NCBI RefSeq assembly: GCF_000156575.1
Contig: NZ_GG666049.1
Span: 110,976 to 174,975 of the forward strand
Source: Anaerococcus lactolyticus ATCC 51172
GTDB lineage: Bacteria > Bacillota > Clostridia > Tissierellales > Peptoniphilaceae
Reading direction: 5' to 3'
Length of the DNA stretch: 64,000 bases
The notes beneath the pieces are model-generated. The model worked only from the letters and a program-made list of their open reading frames with translations, was not told the DNA's origin and did not search any database. The translations under genes and the position numbers were made by a program. Shown here piece after piece: positions 63,835 through 64,000 of the stretch (its first letter is position 1; each line of letters starts with the position of its first letter).

Positions 63835-64000
63835 CACTAAAAAAGGACTCACTTAATGTGAATCCTTAGTTATTTGATGACTTCCTACATATATTTCAGG
63901 GTTCCCCGACCTCTACTATCTCGTTTTAAGATTAATATAAAGTATGCACTAAAAAAGGACTCACTTAATGTGAATCCTTAGTTATTTGGCGACTTCCTAC
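63835..64000. repeat. 54-bp repeat, two copies, 112 bases apart
   Basis: The stretch 63835-63888 recurs at 63947-64000 with 2 differences. Each copy holds a minus-strand terminator, AAGGATTCACATTAAGTGAGTCCTT-like (AAGGA-t-TCAC, loop ATTAA, GTGA-g-TCCTT, then TTTTTT), preceded by a frame end reading RKS(P/S)NN-stop. A second short repeat (CTCGTTTTAA-n-ATTAATAT) lies at 63783 and 63920. The copies look like the duplicated 3' end of a gene lying to the right of the window. Confidence 0.8.

Noticed and set aside
63835..64000. CRISPR array at the right edge
   Set aside because: Only two copies, 54 bp each, with a 58-base gap; each copy holds a terminator and a stop codon, unlike CRISPR repeats.

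Overview
The window reads as chromosomal DNA of a low-GC anaerobic Gram-positive fermenter. The best fit by gene style is a Peptoniphilaceae coccus such as Anaerococcus; this is an inference from protein flavour and cannot be proven here. Supporting points are strong AGGAGG-type ribosome binding sites, consensus sigma-A promoters, many Rho-independent terminators, lipoprotein and sortase-type surface proteins, several PTS loci, and fermentative and amino-acid pathways without any respiratory gene.

Layout, left to right. 1-1.6 kb: tail of a lactose/cellobiose-type PTS locus carrying a MupG-type 6-phospho-muramidase. 1.7-8.2 kb: paired chromate-type transporters, a secreted lysozyme-like glucosaminidase, a HAD phosphatase, an orphan lactate racemase LarA, a MATE pump and a sugar acetyltransferase. 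8.4-13.6 kb: a complete beta-glucoside PTS operon (LicR-type regulator, EIIA, EIIB, 6-phospho-beta-glucosidase, EIIC). 13.9-16 kb: an MFS transporter and an esterase. 16.2-19.3 kb: serine catabolism (sdaAA, sdaAB, a dicarboxylate/amino-acid symporter) behind a leader that looks like an attenuator. 19.6-23.6 kb: aspartase, fumarase and a HAD hydrolase. 23.7-26.1 kb: a surface protein behind a Fur-like box, then nagA.

26.5-32.5 kb: a visibly AT-richer island encoding a galactitol-family PTS, an SDR dehydrogenase, a 3-epimerase, a 6-phospho-3-hexuloisomerase-like SIS protein and a PRD activator. Its sugar is unknown and it is the best candidate for an undescribed catabolic system. 32.7-44.4 kb: a large lactose/galactose tagatose-6-phosphate cluster (lacA, B, C, D, E, F, R, two lacG paralogues, another GH1 enzyme and a BadF-type sugar kinase). 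Divergent from it, 44.8-48.5 kb, lies an mglBAC-type sugar ABC transporter. 48.9-54.4 kb: an acyltransferase and the oxidative half-TCA genes (acn, icd, gltA). 54.7-55.8 kb: an iron-type alcohol dehydrogenase with a Rex-like palindrome. 56-62 kb: tRNA-Gln, a GNAT enzyme, then a zinc operon (znuA, znuC, znuB and a histidine-triad lipoprotein) with two Zur-like boxes. 62-64 kb: a decayed gene, a GIY-YIG/DUF4357 protein and a 54-bp repeat running into the window edge.

The genes together describe an organism that scavenges beta-glycosides, galactosides, amino sugars and amino acids from a host surface. Serine goes to pyruvate and aspartate to fumarate and malate; citrate synthase, aconitase and isocitrate dehydrogenase would supply 2-oxoglutarate; redox is balanced through alcohol dehydrogenase. 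The most striking non-genic structure is a 140-bp repeat present twice. Each copy sits between two copies of a different locus-specific terminator hairpin, as if the element inserts into terminators and duplicates them.
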